Of a stretch of DNA of 64,000 nt, positions 54,868 to 63,849 are shown piece after piece. The notes under the pieces were generated by a model that ran no database searches, was not told the origin of the DNA, and worked only from the letters and a program-made list of their open reading frames with translations. Each line of letters opens with the position of its first letter. The first letter of the stretch is position 1. The stretch covers positions 434,001 to 498,000 of the forward strand of contig CAVRVS010000001.1 of the NCBI GenBank assembly GCA_963724705.1, read 5' to 3'. This stretch comes from DASQPR01 sp963724705 (GTDB taxonomy: Bacteria > Actinomycetota > Actinomycetes > Mycobacteriales > Micromonosporaceae). The translations under genes and the position numbers were made by a program.

Positions 54868-55650
54868 GTGTTCCGACATTGGCTCATCACCGGCGTCGCC
54901 GCGACTCTGGTCGGCGCCGTACCCGCGTCCGTGGCCTTTGCCGCGCCAGCCGGCAGCGCCGCTCAGCCGGCCGTGCCCGTCGCCGCGCCCAGCGGCGACC
55001 CCGCGGCGGTGGCAGCGCTGACCCAGAGCGTCGCCGCGCTCGAAACGCTCAGTCACAAAGTCCAAATGAAGACATCGCGGTCGACGATTCAGGCGGCGGT
55101 CGATCCGACCGGCGGCACCGGCATCTTGGTCGATCAGGAAGGCTCCAGCCAGTTCGCCGAAACCGTGATCCACGGCCAGGTGTGGCTGAAGCTCGACATC
55201 GATCCCAATACGAACAAGCAACTCGGCATCACACCGAACACCTGGCTGTCACTCGACCCGACCAAGTTGCCGAAAAACAATGCCTTGCCGATCCCGCCTG
55301 ACGCGTCCGATCCGCTCGACATGCCAGGAATCCTGACCGGCGTCAACTCGGTGCAGCAAGATTCGGCGAACCAGTTGAGTGGCACGCTCGACCTGACGAA
55401 GATCTCCGGCCGCAACAAGCCGGACCCGAACGAGGTCCACCAGGCCGGCGCGGCGGCGAAGAAGGTCCCGTTCACCATGACACTCGATGGTCAACACCGG
55501 ATCAGCGAGTTCAACGCGGACGCCAGCGGGTTCGATCCGGGCCTGTCGGCCGACATCAAGTACAGCAGTTGGGGCGCCGATCCGAACGTCAAGGCGCCGT
55601 CGTCGTCGGTGCCCGCGCCAGACGCGCTCTACACCGTGCTCGCGAACTAA
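54868..55650 (+). CDS. exported protein with LppX/LprG-like features
   Basis: A 260-residue secreted protein. GTG 54868 follows GGGAGG. The signal peptide is FRHWLITGVAATLVGAVPAS ending AFAAPAG, with no lipobox Cys. The mature part begins AAVAALTQSVAALETLSHKVQ and proceeds through beta-strand-rich stretches such as VWLKLDIDPNTNKQLGI and TWLSLDPTKLPK to LSGTLDLTKISG and FTMTLDGQHRISEFNADAS. This order, an N-terminal helix followed by an antiparallel half-barrel, resembles the LppX/LprG lipid-carrier family of mycobacteria. The resemblance is by layout only. It sits between the small membrane protein and the WXG100-like pair. Confidence 0.65.
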   Translation: MFRHWLITGVAATLVGAVPASVAFAAPAGSAAQPAVPVAAPSGDPAAVAALTQSVAALETLSHKVQMKTSRSTIQAAVDPTGGTGILVDQEGSSQFAETVIHGQVWLKLDIDPNTNKQLGITPNTWLSLDPTKLPKNNALPIPPDASDPLDMPGILTGVNSVQQDSANQLSGTLDLTKISGRNKPDPNEVHQAGAAAKKVPFTMTLDGQHRISEFNADASGFDPGLSADIKYSSWGADPNVKAPSSSVPAPDALYTVLAN

Positions 55651-55802
55651 ACGCTGGTACGGGGGCCGTGCCGGCGCAGCCTTCGCCGCCTGCTCGGTGG
55701 TCGTCGCCTTCGCTGATTTGCTGCCGACTTCGCTCCGCGGTCGTTGTGGATAACTGTCGCTGAGGGTGTCCGGGTCGGCGGATATTCGCTACGGTCGTTG
55801 CC

Positions 55803-56216
55803 ATGAAACGCGGGAGTGGCACGGCTGGGGCACCGGGCATTTCGGTGCACGTCGATGCGCTCGAAGCGTTTGCGCAGGCTATCGATGCCGTGATGAGCGA
55901 TCACGTGCACGGCATCTCGACCGTGGCGACGGTGCTCGGATCGGGCGTGCCCTTCGGGCTCTACAGCCCGAGTGGCGACGTCCAGGCGGCCAAGACCGCC
56001 TATGGCGACGCCGCAACCGGCATGACTGACCAGCTGCATCAATTTGTCATCGGGCTCACGATCCTCGCCGATGCCGCGCGGCAAATCTCGACGCGCTACC
56101 GGACCGTGGACGCGTTACGTGCGGCCTCGGTCGAGGACATCGAGATGACGATCGGCACGATTGTCGGCCGCGATACGCCGCTGCCCCAGGCTCCCGGACA
56201 GGCGCAGTATTCGTGA
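55803..56216 (+). CDS. WXG100-like small helical protein (type VII substrate-like)
   Basis: A 137-residue all-helical protein without a signal peptide. ISVHVDALEAFAQAIDAVMS and ATGMTDQLHQFVIGLTILADA form two long amphipathic helices separated by a turn containing GLYSPSGDV, similar to EsxA/PE-type hairpins but without a strict WXG. The C-terminal ends GTIVGRDTPLPQAPGQAQYS. It overlaps the next gene (GTGA), which encodes a second helical protein, as Esx or PE/PPE partners usually do. The secretion role is inferred from fold and context. 55651-55802 upstream is the likely promoter region. Confidence 0.6.
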   Translation: MKRGSGTAGAPGISVHVDALEAFAQAIDAVMSDHVHGISTVATVLGSGVPFGLYSPSGDVQAAKTAYGDAATGMTDQLHQFVIGLTILADAARQISTRYRTVDALRAASVEDIEMTIGTIVGRDTPLPQAPGQAQYS

Positions 56217-56696
56217 GCGCAGCCGACTGGAAGCCGTACGACGTGCCCGGGCTGGCCGGACTACTGGCCGAGCAGCCGACCGACTCCGGCACGCATGCGA
56301 TGGCGTGGCAGCAGGCGTACGAGACGCTGACCGACCAGCGACAACGCATCGAAGCCGCCCGCGCAGCGTTGACGGAGGCGTGGCCCGCGACGCCCGGCAG
56401 CGCGGCCGGATCGTTCTTCGATCAGGTCGACGCGCTGACTCAGGCGATGAACGCCACGGCCGAAAGCGCTGTCAACGCACACGGCGCGTTGACCGGCATC
56501 GTGACCGCCGTCGACGGCGCAACCACCAAAGTGGACACGCTGCACCGGTCGTGGCAACAGAATCAGGCAACCATCGGTGACGTGGTGCCGAGCTGACGAC
56601 TGGACGCAGCCGCTCAACGACCAGGCGCACATGGTCATGGGCCAAGCGGACGCGGCCATCGCTGAGCACGCGACCCAGCTCAGCCCCGCCCCCTAG
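56213..56696 (+). CDS. second WXG100/PPE-like helical protein (frameshifted at the end)
   Basis: Partner of the preceding gene, from GTG 56213. The protein has DWKPYDVPGLAGLLAEQPTD, then long helices (AYETLTDQRQRIEAARAALT, AWPATPGSAAGSFFDQVDAL) with the W.G-like AWPATPGSAA turn. In the open frame it stops at 56596 after DVVPS. A shift near 56585-56595 continues into ADDWTQPLNDQAHMVMGQAD and AAIAEHATQLSPAP with TAG 56694-56696, which looks like the real end. That gives about 160 residues. With its neighbour it probably forms a helical heterodimer for type VII export. Confidence 0.6.
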
Positions 56697-57535
56697 CTAC
56701 GTTGCTGGGGTCTGGCGAGACACGCTAATTCCTTTATCGGCTCTGACCAGTCGTACGCAGGGTATCCAAGCGAGACCCACAAAGTCGTCTGCGAACTCTG
56801 CGCTGAAGTCGCAAGCGTCAGGCACACCGATATTGACGAGCGTGCGAAACCGAACGCAGGGATCTGAGCCCTTGAGCAGGTCGCGCAAACAACACGATTG
56901 ACGCCGCCCCGTCACCGATGCCCATGGCAGGCACATTCGATCGCTCGGCAATCAGCCCTGCGAGCACGGCGCACAACGCCTCCTCAACGCGTCAAGGAGC
57001 CGACCACGCCGACACGGTCCGGAGTCGGCAGTCTGCCGAGCCCACCGAAGTTGCCGGTCGCATAGATCATCATTTCGGATCGAACCGTGCCCTCGGCTCA
57101 CCGAGCGGCTTGGCCGCTACCGAAGGATCGTCGAGCGCACTGGGACGCCGATTACTCGGCGATCACACAGCGCGAATATCGGCGGGTCTGACACGCCCGG
57201 GCCAGTCAATGGATCTCACCTCGGCCAACCCGATGTGGGCCCGCGAACGGCGAGAATATGTTCGGCAGCTCAATCGGAACGGATGCCGCGCCGACCGTCT
57301 GCCGGACAGCCCAATCGGATGTCAGTAGGCGCCGGAGGCGGCGAGCCGATTCCATATGCGGGGATGCTTACTGCAGGTTCGTCAGCGCCAGGCCGTTGGA
57401 GCAACAACTCGACGCGATGACGGCCGAGGCCGATAGCTGAATGGGCAATGCCAATTGGTGGTCGGCCGTAATCGAGCCCGCGCCAGAAATCGTTGTGCGA
57501 CATGATCCTGGCCCTGGTGTCATCGGGATCGATCG
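56697..57535. other. 839-base stretch without a supportable gene
   Basis: This stretch between the WXG100-like gene and the mycosin has visibly lower GC than the neighbours, notably near 56.7 kb. Short open frames exist on both strands (for example 56918-57328 plus and 56697-56951 minus), but none has a family resemblance, a good ribosome site or normal codon use. It may be a gene broken by many indels, as the adjacent mycosin front is, or foreign spacer DNA. I found no tRNA, repeat array or transposase. Confidence 0.5.
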
Positions 57536-58708
57536 GTGAGAGTCGACGCTCGTACCGGACTCCGCGCGACGGCGATCTTCGTGTTCGGCGTCCTCTGCGT
57601 CGTCATGCAAGCACCGTCGGCGCAAGCGGACGTCGCGCCAGCGAGTCAAGAGTGGATTTTGCCGTCACTGCGTGTGGCTGCAAGCGCAGCACTTCTCGAC
57701 AGGTAAGGGGATAACTGTCGTCGCTGTCATCGACACGGGCGTCGCGGCCAATCAGGTCGATTTGCGCGGGAACGTTCTGGCTGGCGTCGACCTTACGTCG
57801 GGTGCACCGACTCCGTCGGGAGGCATGCCGATACCGACGGCCACGGAACAGCGATGGCTGGACTCATCGTCGGACATGGACACGGCGCCACGATGAGGAC
57901 GGCATTCTCGGTATCGCACCCTAAGCCAAGGTACTTCCAATTCGGTTATCTCGAGCTTCAGCCGGTAACGCTGGATCCGCCGCGGCAAGCCGTTACTTGG
58001 GCAGTGAGCCACGGGCGCAATGTGATCTGTATGTCGTTCGCTCAGAGCAGTCGAGACGAAGCAAGCCGCCAGCGCAATGCTCGCTGCCTCTCAGGCCAAC
58101 GTTGTTCTCGTCGCGGCAGTCGGCAATGTCACCAGGGCTCACGCTCCGTCGAGTATCCGGCGGCGTACCCAGGAGTTGTCGCCGTGGCCGGGACTGACGA
58201 ACACGGCAACCATTCCAAAGTGTCCGTGACGGGCAATCTCATCACGATCGCGGCGCCATCGGACAACATTCCGTCGACGTACAACAACGGTGGCTACGCG
58301 ATCGGAAGTGGAACCAGTTCGTCAACGGCGATTGTTGCTGGGGCGGCGGCGCTCGTACGGTCTCGGTTTCCGAACCTCACTGCGGGCGAAGTCGTGAACC
58401 GGCTCACGGCGACGGCAATAGACAAGGGACCACCGGGACGCGACGACGAGTACGGTTACGGGCTCATCAACCTCGTCGGTGCCCTGACGGCCAAAGTCCC
58501 GCCGGCCGGATCGGTGACGCAGACCCCACCGGCCACCGCATCGACTCCGACGCCAAGTCGATCGACTCACTCCGACAGCCAGTCCAACTCCCTCGCCCCC
58601 GCGTCACGCAGCACGAGCACCACGATCGTCGCAATCGTCGGCGTCGTCATCGTGCTACTCGCGGTCCTCGGCGCGTGGACACTCGTCCGACGACGGCGTC
58701 CTGGGTAA
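57536..58708 (+). pseudogene. mycosin-type S8 serine protease (MycP-like), multiple frameshifts
   Basis: Type VII secretion-associated subtilase. GTG 57536 starts a signal peptide (ATAIFVFGVLCVVMQAPSAQ) and QEWILPSLRVA. The frame shifts near 57675 into FSTGKGITVVAVIDTGVAAN (catalytic Asp), again near 57820 into a DTDGHGTAMAGLIVGHGHG-like segment (His), and several times until 58150. From SVEYPAAYPGVVAVAGTDEH it is clean, with the serine loop IGSGTSSSTAIVAGAAALV, a Pro/Thr linker and a C-terminal anchor helix (TTIVAIVGVVIVLLAVLGAW) followed by RRRR. All three catalytic residues and the mycosin C-terminal anchor are present. An in-frame TAA also occurs near 57922. Confidence 0.75.
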
Positions 58709-58808
58709 ATGATCGACGCCTGACGGGCGTCGCCCGAGAGGCCACCGCTGAGCAAACCCTGGCCGCGTACTGTGACGGCAACAAACGTACGGACGAGCGG
58801 GAGCGCAG

Positions 58809-59486
58809 ATGGATTGGAATGACTTCCTCACCGAGCGCGACCGCAAGCTGCTCGAAGCAACCGCGTGGACGAAGCATCGCGAGTTCGGACTGGGTACGCG
58901 TCCGGCCGTGCTGGTCATCGACGACTACTACGGCGCACTCGGACTACCGCGTGCCCCGATCCTCGACATCATCGACGAATGGCCGACCGCGTGTGGCGAG
59001 GACGGCTGGGCGGCGATCGACCGTACGCGGCCACTGCTCGAAACCGCCCGAGCGCACGAGATACCGGTCGTCTACTTCACGAAGGCGCCGCGTTCCGTAC
59101 TCCATGCGCGCGGCACCATGGTCGCGAGCGCGATCCCGGAGTCGAAGCGCCGCGAGATCGTTGCCGAAATTGCTCCGGTCGACGGTGATCTCGTCATCGA
59201 AAAGGTTGGCCCGAGCGGCTTCTACGGCACCTCACTCGACTTCCACCTCCGCTCGTGGCAGTGCGACACGCTTCTCGTTTGCGGAGAGTCAACGAGCGGC
59301 TGCGTGCGGGCAACCGTCGTCGATGCGTTCGAGCGCGGCTTCTCCATCGGCGTCGTGACCGACTGTTGCTTCGACCGCATCGAGGCGTCGCACTGGATCA
59401 GCCTGTTCGATATCCGCCAGAAGTATGCGGATCTGCTCGACAGCGCCGAAGCGGCAAAATTCATCGAAGCGCTCGAGCCAAGCTGA
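58809..59486 (+). CDS. isochorismatase-like hydrolase, N-carbamoylsarcosine amidase type
   Basis: A 225-residue cysteine hydrolase. The fold begins at RPAVLVIDDYYGALGLP with the catalytic Asp. VIEKVGPSGFYGTSLDFHL carries the Lys, and LLVCGESTSGCVRATVVDAF carries the nucleophile Cys, so the Asp-Lys-Cys triad is intact. The GESTSGCVR context and the long N-terminal helix fit the N-carbamoylsarcosine amidase group better than nicotinamidases, but substrate assignment within this superfamily is unreliable. ATG 58809 follows GGAGCG. It converges on glnA2; the 129-base gap holds no clear terminator. Confidence 0.85.
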   Translation: MDWNDFLTERDRKLLEATAWTKHREFGLGTRPAVLVIDDYYGALGLPRAPILDIIDEWPTACGEDGWAAIDRTRPLLETARAHEIPVVYFTKAPRSVLHARGTMVASAIPESKRREIVAEIAPVDGDLVIEKVGPSGFYGTSLDFHLRSWQCDTLLVCGESTSGCVRATVVDAFERGFSIGVVTDCCFDRIEASHWISLFDIRQKYADLLDSAEAAKFIEALEPS

Positions 59487-59615
59487 CAACGACCACCCTC
59501 ACCGACGCTGAGCACGCCCTCAAACCACAAGACCCGTCAATCCTGGTACGTCGAGCGGACGTCGCCACCAATGACGACGACCGAGCGCGTCGACGCCACC
59601 CGCACCGCAGCGCGG

Positions 59616-60968
59616 TCAGAGCATTCCGAGATACCGCTGCCGCTCGTACGGCGTGACGACGCGCCGATACTCGTCCCACTCCGCGCGCTTGTTGCGGAGG
59701 AAGAAGTCGAAGACATGCTCGCCCAGCACCTCGGCGACAAACTCGGACCGGCTCATCACGTCGATCGCCTCGGACAGGTCGCCCGGCAACGTCTCGTAGC
59801 CCATCGCCCGACGCTCGGCATCGGAGAGCGACCACACGTCGTCCTCGGCACCGGGCGGCAACTCGTACCCCTCTTCTATGCCCTTGAGTCCGGCGCCGAG
59901 CAGCACCGCGTAGGCCAAATACGGATTGCAGGCGGAATCGAGCGATCGCACCTCGACGCGGGCCGAATTCGGCTTGCCGTAGGCCGGGACGCGCACGAGC
60001 GCCGAGCGGTTGAGATGACCCCAGCAGACGTAGGCCGGCGATTCGGTGATCCGACCCTCGATCGACTGCGGGAACAGCCGCTTGTACGAGTTGACCCACT
60101 GGTTCGTGATGGCCGCGTACTCCCGGGCGTGCGTCAGCAGACCGGCGATGAATGAACGCGCGACCTTCGACAGCTTCATCGGGTCGGACGGATCGTGAAA
60201 CGCGTTGCGCTCCCCCTCGAAGAGCGAGAGGTGCGTATGCATACCGCTACCGGGCTGGTCGGTGAAGGGCTTCGGCATGAACGTCGCCCGCACGCCGTGC
60301 GAGAGGCCGACCTCCTTGACGACATGGCGGAAGGTCATCACGTTGTCGGCCGTGGTCAGCGCATCGGCATAGCGCAGATCGATCTCCTGCTGCCCCGGCG
60401 CGACCTCGTGGTGGCTGAACTCGACCGAGATCCCGATCCGTTCGAGCGCGAGGACGGCCTGGCGCCGGAAGTCGCGCGCGACGGCGTGCGTCGTGTGCTC
60501 GAAGTAACCGCCGGCGTCGACCGGCGTGGGCGCTCCACCGTCGGGCGGAAAGTCCTCGACGAGAAAGAACTCGATTTCGGGGTGCGTGTAGAACGTGAAG
60601 CCCTTCTCGGCGGCGCGCGACAGCGATCGCCGCAGCACATGCCGCGGGTCGGCCCAGCTCGGCGATCCGTCGGGCAGCAGAATGTCGCAGAACATCCGGG
60701 CGCTCTCGCCGGACAGGCCACCCTCGAACGGGAAGACCTGAAATGTCGTGGGATCCGGCATCGCGATCATGTCCGACTCGTAGACCCGAGCGAAGCCCTC
60801 GATCGCTGAACCGTCGAACCCGATGCCCTCCTCGAACGCCGACTCAAGCTCGGCCGGCGCGACGGAGACGCTTTTCAGGGTGCCAAGGACGTCGGTGAAC
60901 CATAGCCGGACAAAACGGATGTCCCGCTCCTCTAGCGTACGCAGGACGAACTCCTGTTGACGCTCCAC
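59616..60968 (-). CDS. glnA2: glutamine synthetase type I, GlnA2-like
   Basis: Makes glutamine from glutamate and ammonia with ATP, or a gamma-glutamylated amine in some GlnA2 homologues. The 450-residue product has GIGFDGSAIEGFARVYESDM, THPEIEFFLVED, the latch GSGMHTHLSLF (metal and glutamate contacts), NQWVNSYKRLFP and RVEVRSLDSACNPYLAYAVL (Arg of the active site). The C-terminal region reads GYELPPGAEDDVWSLSDAER and lacks the NLYDLPPEE adenylylation site, so GlnE probably does not modify it. GTG 60968 has GGGGAG upstream and gives the family start; GTG 60983 is possible. It is usually adjacent to glnE in Actinobacteria but here lies 16 kb away. Confidence 0.9.
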   Translation of the reverse strand: MERQQEFVLRTLEERDIRFVRLWFTDVLGTLKSVSVAPAELESAFEEGIGFDGSAIEGFARVYESDMIAMPDPTTFQVFPFEGGLSGESARMFCDILLPDGSPSWADPRHVLRRSLSRAAEKGFTFYTHPEIEFFLVEDFPPDGGAPTPVDAGGYFEHTTHAVARDFRRQAVLALERIGISVEFSHHEVAPGQQEIDLRYADALTTADNVMTFRHVVKEVGLSHGVRATFMPKPFTDQPGSGMHTHLSLFEGERNAFHDPSDPMKLSKVARSFIAGLLTHAREYAAITNQWVNSYKRLFPQSIEGRITESPAYVCWGHLNRSALVRVPAYGKPNSARVEVRSLDSACNPYLAYAVLLGAGLKGIEEGYELPPGAEDDVWSLSDAERRAMGYETLPGDLSEAIDVMSRSEFVAEVLGEHVFDFFLRNKRAEWDEYRRVVTPYERQRYLGML

Positions 60969-61163
60969 GCCCCAACTCCCCACCGCTCCCGAGCGACGCG
61001 GTCGCGCCTACTCCACCGTTCACAGTCTGCCCGTCACCCATTACAGCACTGTTAACTATCGGTGCAAACTACGCAAAACGACCGACCGCTTCGCTGCCGG
61101 GCTGTATCCCGGCGTCCCACGTCTCTGCACGCATTGGCGCCAGCAGAGAGATAGGCCGCCGGA

Positions 61164-61331
61164 CCGACTCAGGCAGCCGACGGGCCCAGGAGCGCCGCGC
61201 ACGCACCAACTCAGGCCGCCGACCGACCCGGGAGCGCCGCGCACGCACCGACTCAGACTGCCGACCGACCCGGAAGCGCCACTCACGCACCGACGCGGGC
61301 CGCCGACCAGCGCGAGAACGCCGCGCACGGA
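61164..61331. repeat. 42-bp minisatellite (four units) between glnA2 and nadE
   Basis: Four diverged 42-base units start at 61164, 61206, 61248 and 61290, each with a core like CCGACTCAGGCCGCCGACCG and GCGCCGCGCACGCA. The array is flanked by direct repeats of TGGCGCCAGCAGAGA at 61135 and 61333. Together they fill most of the 446-base space between the divergent glnA2 and nadE starts. An open minus frame through it would encode 14-residue repeats, but nothing supports translation. GTTAAC at 61051 lies near the glnA2 promoter region. Confidence 0.8.
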
Positions 61332-61414
61332 CTGGCGCCAGCAGAGACTGGGCCGCCCTGTGACGTGGCGGACGCTTTGCGGTCGCGCGGTCGCTGCTTT
61401 GCGAAGATGGATGC

Positions 61415-63193
61415 ATGCCGAATGCCCGCACGACCCGCCTGCGCATCGCCCTTGCTCAGGTCAACCCGACCGTCGGCGCCATCGACGGCAACGTCGCGAT
61501 CGTCCGGGCGACCACCCGGCGCGCGGCCGACGCAGGTGCCCAGCTCGTCGCGTTCCCGGAAATGATGATCACCGGATATCCGGTCGAGGACCTCGTTTTC
61601 CGGGAGTCGTTTGTGGCCGCGTCGAAGGCCGCGGTCGCCGATCTCGCGACTCAGCTCGCGGCCGACGGCCTCGGCGAGACCCCGGTCATCGTCGGCTATG
61701 TGGACGCGGACGGGCCGGCGCGGATGAGCGCGGACGCGATGCCAAACCGCGGTCCGCGTGATGCCTTGGCGTTGTTGCATGGCGGCCACGTCGTGGCGAC
61801 GTACTTCAAGCACCACCTGCCGAACTACGGTGTCTTCGACGAGGACCGGTACTTCGTGCCCGGCGACACGCTCACCGTGGTCCGGGTCGGTGGCGTCGAT
61901 GTGGCGCTCACGATCTGTGAGGACATGTGGCAGGCCGGCGGCCCGTTGACCGCGGCCGCGCGCGCCGGCGTCGGGCTGGTGGTGAACATCAACGGTTCGC
62001 CGTACGAGCTGAACAAGGACGACATCCGCCTCGCGCTGGTGGCCCGGCGAGCGGCCGAGGCCGGCGCGACGGTGGCCTACGTGAATATGGTGGGCGGCCA
62101 GGACGAGCTGGTGTTCGACGGCGACTCCATCGTGGTGGCCGCCGACGGCACGGTCATCGCCCGGTCGCCACAATTCGACGAAGACCTGCTCGTCGTGGAC
62201 CTGGATCTGCCGGTCGCATCCGGGCCCGCGGTGGACGACCCTTCCACGGGTACGGACGGCATGCACATCAAACGCGTACCCGTGTCGGCTGAATTGCCCG
62301 CGCCCGACGGACCCGCAGCGGACGCGACGGTGGCCGACCGGGTCACCGACGAGGCCGAGATCTGGGCGGCGCTGACCCTCGGTCTCGGCGACTATGTCCG
62401 CAAGAACGGATTCAAGTCGGTCGTCATCGCGATCTCGGGCGGCATCGACTCCGCGGTCGTCGCGGCGATCGCTGTCGATGCGATCGGTGGTTCCCGGGTG
62501 GTCGGCGTCTCGATGCCGAGCCGGTATTCAAGCGAGCATTCCAAGGACGATGCGGCCGATCTGGCCAAACGCACCGGCCTCGACTACCGCGTCGAACCCA
62601 TTGCCCCCATGGTCGACGCGTTCATGAATGCGTTGCACCTGACCGGTCTGGCGTCAGAGAACCTGCAGGCGAGGGTACGCGGCGTCGTGCTCATGGGTCT
62701 GTCCAATCAGGAGGGTCATCTCGTCCTGACGACCGGCAACAAGAGCGAGCTCGCCGTCGGCTATTCGACGCTCTACGGCGACTCGGTCGGCGGCTTCAAC
62801 CCGCTGAAGGACGTGCCGAAGACGATGGTGTGGAAGCTTGCCCGATGGCGCAACGCGGAGGCCGAGCGGCGCGGCGAGACTCCGCCGATTCCGGAGAACT
62901 CGATCTCGAAGCCGCCGAGCGCCGAGCTACGGCCGGACCAGCTAGATTCGGATTCGTTGCCCGACTACGACGTGCTTGACCCGATCCTCGTCGGATATGT
63001 GGACGGCGACATGAGCCGCGACCAGCTGATCGCGGCCGGTCACGATCCGGAGATCGTCAACCGTACGGTGCGCCTGGTCGACTTGGCGGAATACAAGCGG
63101 CGGCAATCGGCTCCCGGCACGAAGATCTCCATCAAGGCGTTCGGCCGGGATCGGCGGCTGCCGATCACGAACAACTGGCGAGAGCACGTCTGA
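61415..63193 (+). CDS. nadE: glutamine-dependent NAD+ synthetase
   Basis: Converts deamido-NAD to NAD using glutamine. The N-terminal nitrilase-like glutaminase domain has its catalytic triad in VAFPEMMITGYPVEDL (Glu), TYFKHHLPNYGVFDEDRYF (Lys) and LTICEDMWQAGG (Cys). The synthetase domain starts near residue 325 with the ATP P-loop VIAISGGIDSAVVAAIAVDA, then TTGNKSELAVGYSTLYGDS and GFNPLKDVPKT. At 592 residues it matches the shorter bacterial NadE with ammonia channel, not the long mycobacterial form. The gene is unbroken. It converges on the TetR gene with a 12-base gap. Confidence 0.94.
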   Translation: MPNARTTRLRIALAQVNPTVGAIDGNVAIVRATTRRAADAGAQLVAFPEMMITGYPVEDLVFRESFVAASKAAVADLATQLAADGLGETPVIVGYVDADGPARMSADAMPNRGPRDALALLHGGHVVATYFKHHLPNYGVFDEDRYFVPGDTLTVVRVGGVDVALTICEDMWQAGGPLTAAARAGVGLVVNINGSPYELNKDDIRLALVARRAAEAGATVAYVNMVGGQDELVFDGDSIVVAADGTVIARSPQFDEDLLVVDLDLPVASGPAVDDPSTGTDGMHIKRVPVSAELPAPDGPAADATVADRVTDEAEIWAALTLGLGDYVRKNGFKSVVIAISGGIDSAVVAAIAVDAIGGSRVVGVSMPSRYSSEHSKDDAADLAKRTGLDYRVEPIAPMVDAFMNALHLTGLASENLQARVRGVVLMGLSNQEGHLVLTTGNKSELAVGYSTLYGDSVGGFNPLKDVPKTMVWKLARWRNAEAERRGETPPIPENSISKPPSAELRPDQLDSDSLPDYDVLDPILVGYVDGDMSRDQLIAAGHDPEIVNRTVRLVDLAEYKRRQSAPGTKISIKAFGRDRRLPITNNWREHV

Positions 63194-63205
63194 CGCGACC
63201 CGCGG

Positions 63206-63838
63206 TTAGCCGGTCAGGCTCGCGGCAAGGCGACTGATCACCACGGTCGCCGCTGTGGGGTCGTCCGCGAGCGAGCCGAGCGCGTCGTAGGCCGGGAACG
63301 ACGTCACCGCGACCAGCCCGGCGAGCACGTGAGACCGAGGCATGGCAAGCACCTGGGACCGCGGCATAACGTCGCGCTGCGGCAGTGGGTTGCCCGATCG
63401 TTCTTCGGCCAGGCGGTCGAGAAGCCGATCGAGCTGGTCGGTGCGCCACCGCTCGCGCTGGGCGAGGTTCGCCGCGACGTCCTTGTCCACGGCGGACAAT
63501 CCAAACAGCGGCCGCAATACGGGACGCTCGGCGTGCCAGAACCGGCACGTCCGCTCGACGATGTACGCGCGCGCCTCCTCGGCCGGCATCGCCTTCGTCG
63601 CCGTGAGCAACTGATCCATGCCCGCGCGTTCGGTCAGGTCCGTGAGTACAGCATCGAGCAGGCCGGACTTCGAGTGGACCTGGTTGTAGACGGTCACCCG
63701 CGTGACGCCGGCCGCCGCGGCGACGGCGTCGAGGGTGAATCCTCGCCAGTTGCCGGCGGCGAGCAACTGGCGGCCGGCGTCGATGATCGCTCGGCGGGTG
63801 GCGGCCGTCGCGGCGGCTCGGCGACCGTCCGTCCGCAT
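63206..63838 (-). CDS. TetR-family transcriptional regulator
   Basis: A 210-residue repressor. The helix-turn-helix is in RAIIDAGRQLLAAGNWRGFT, LDAVAAAAGVTRVTVYNQVH, with the typical T.VYNQVHSKSGLLDAV. The C-terminal ligand domain is helical, with a TetR_C_33-like region (CRFWHAERPVLRPLFGLSAV). ATG 63838 has AAGGTG upstream; an upstream ATG (63886) would extend it through the operator. It is divergent from a P-loop kinase gene, and a nested palindrome lies between the two, so it probably represses both itself and that gene. Confidence 0.88.
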   Translation of the reverse strand: MRTDGRRAAATAATRRAIIDAGRQLLAAGNWRGFTLDAVAAAAGVTRVTVYNQVHSKSGLLDAVLTDLTERAGMDQLLTATKAMPAEEARAYIVERTCRFWHAERPVLRPLFGLSAVDKDVAANLAQRERWRTDQLDRLLDRLAEERSGNPLPQRDVMPRSQVLAMPRSHVLAGLVAVTSFPAYDALGSLADDPTAATVVISRLAASLTG

Positions 63839-63849
63839 CAGTGGGCACC

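Noticed and set aside
56697..57535. Open frames 56918-57328 (plus) and 56697-56951 (minus) as genes
   Set aside because: No family resemblance, atypical codon use and no convincing ribosome sites, in a patch with suspected indels.
59616..60968. Assignment as GlnA1, the target of GlnE
   Set aside because: The adenylylation motif NLYDLPPEE is absent and the C-terminal sequence matches the non-adenylylated GlnA2-type group.
61164..61331. Repeat protein gene on the minus strand through the 42-bp array
   Set aside because: The open frame arises from the repeat length being a multiple of three. It has no ribosome site, signal or family match and overlaps the divergent promoter space.
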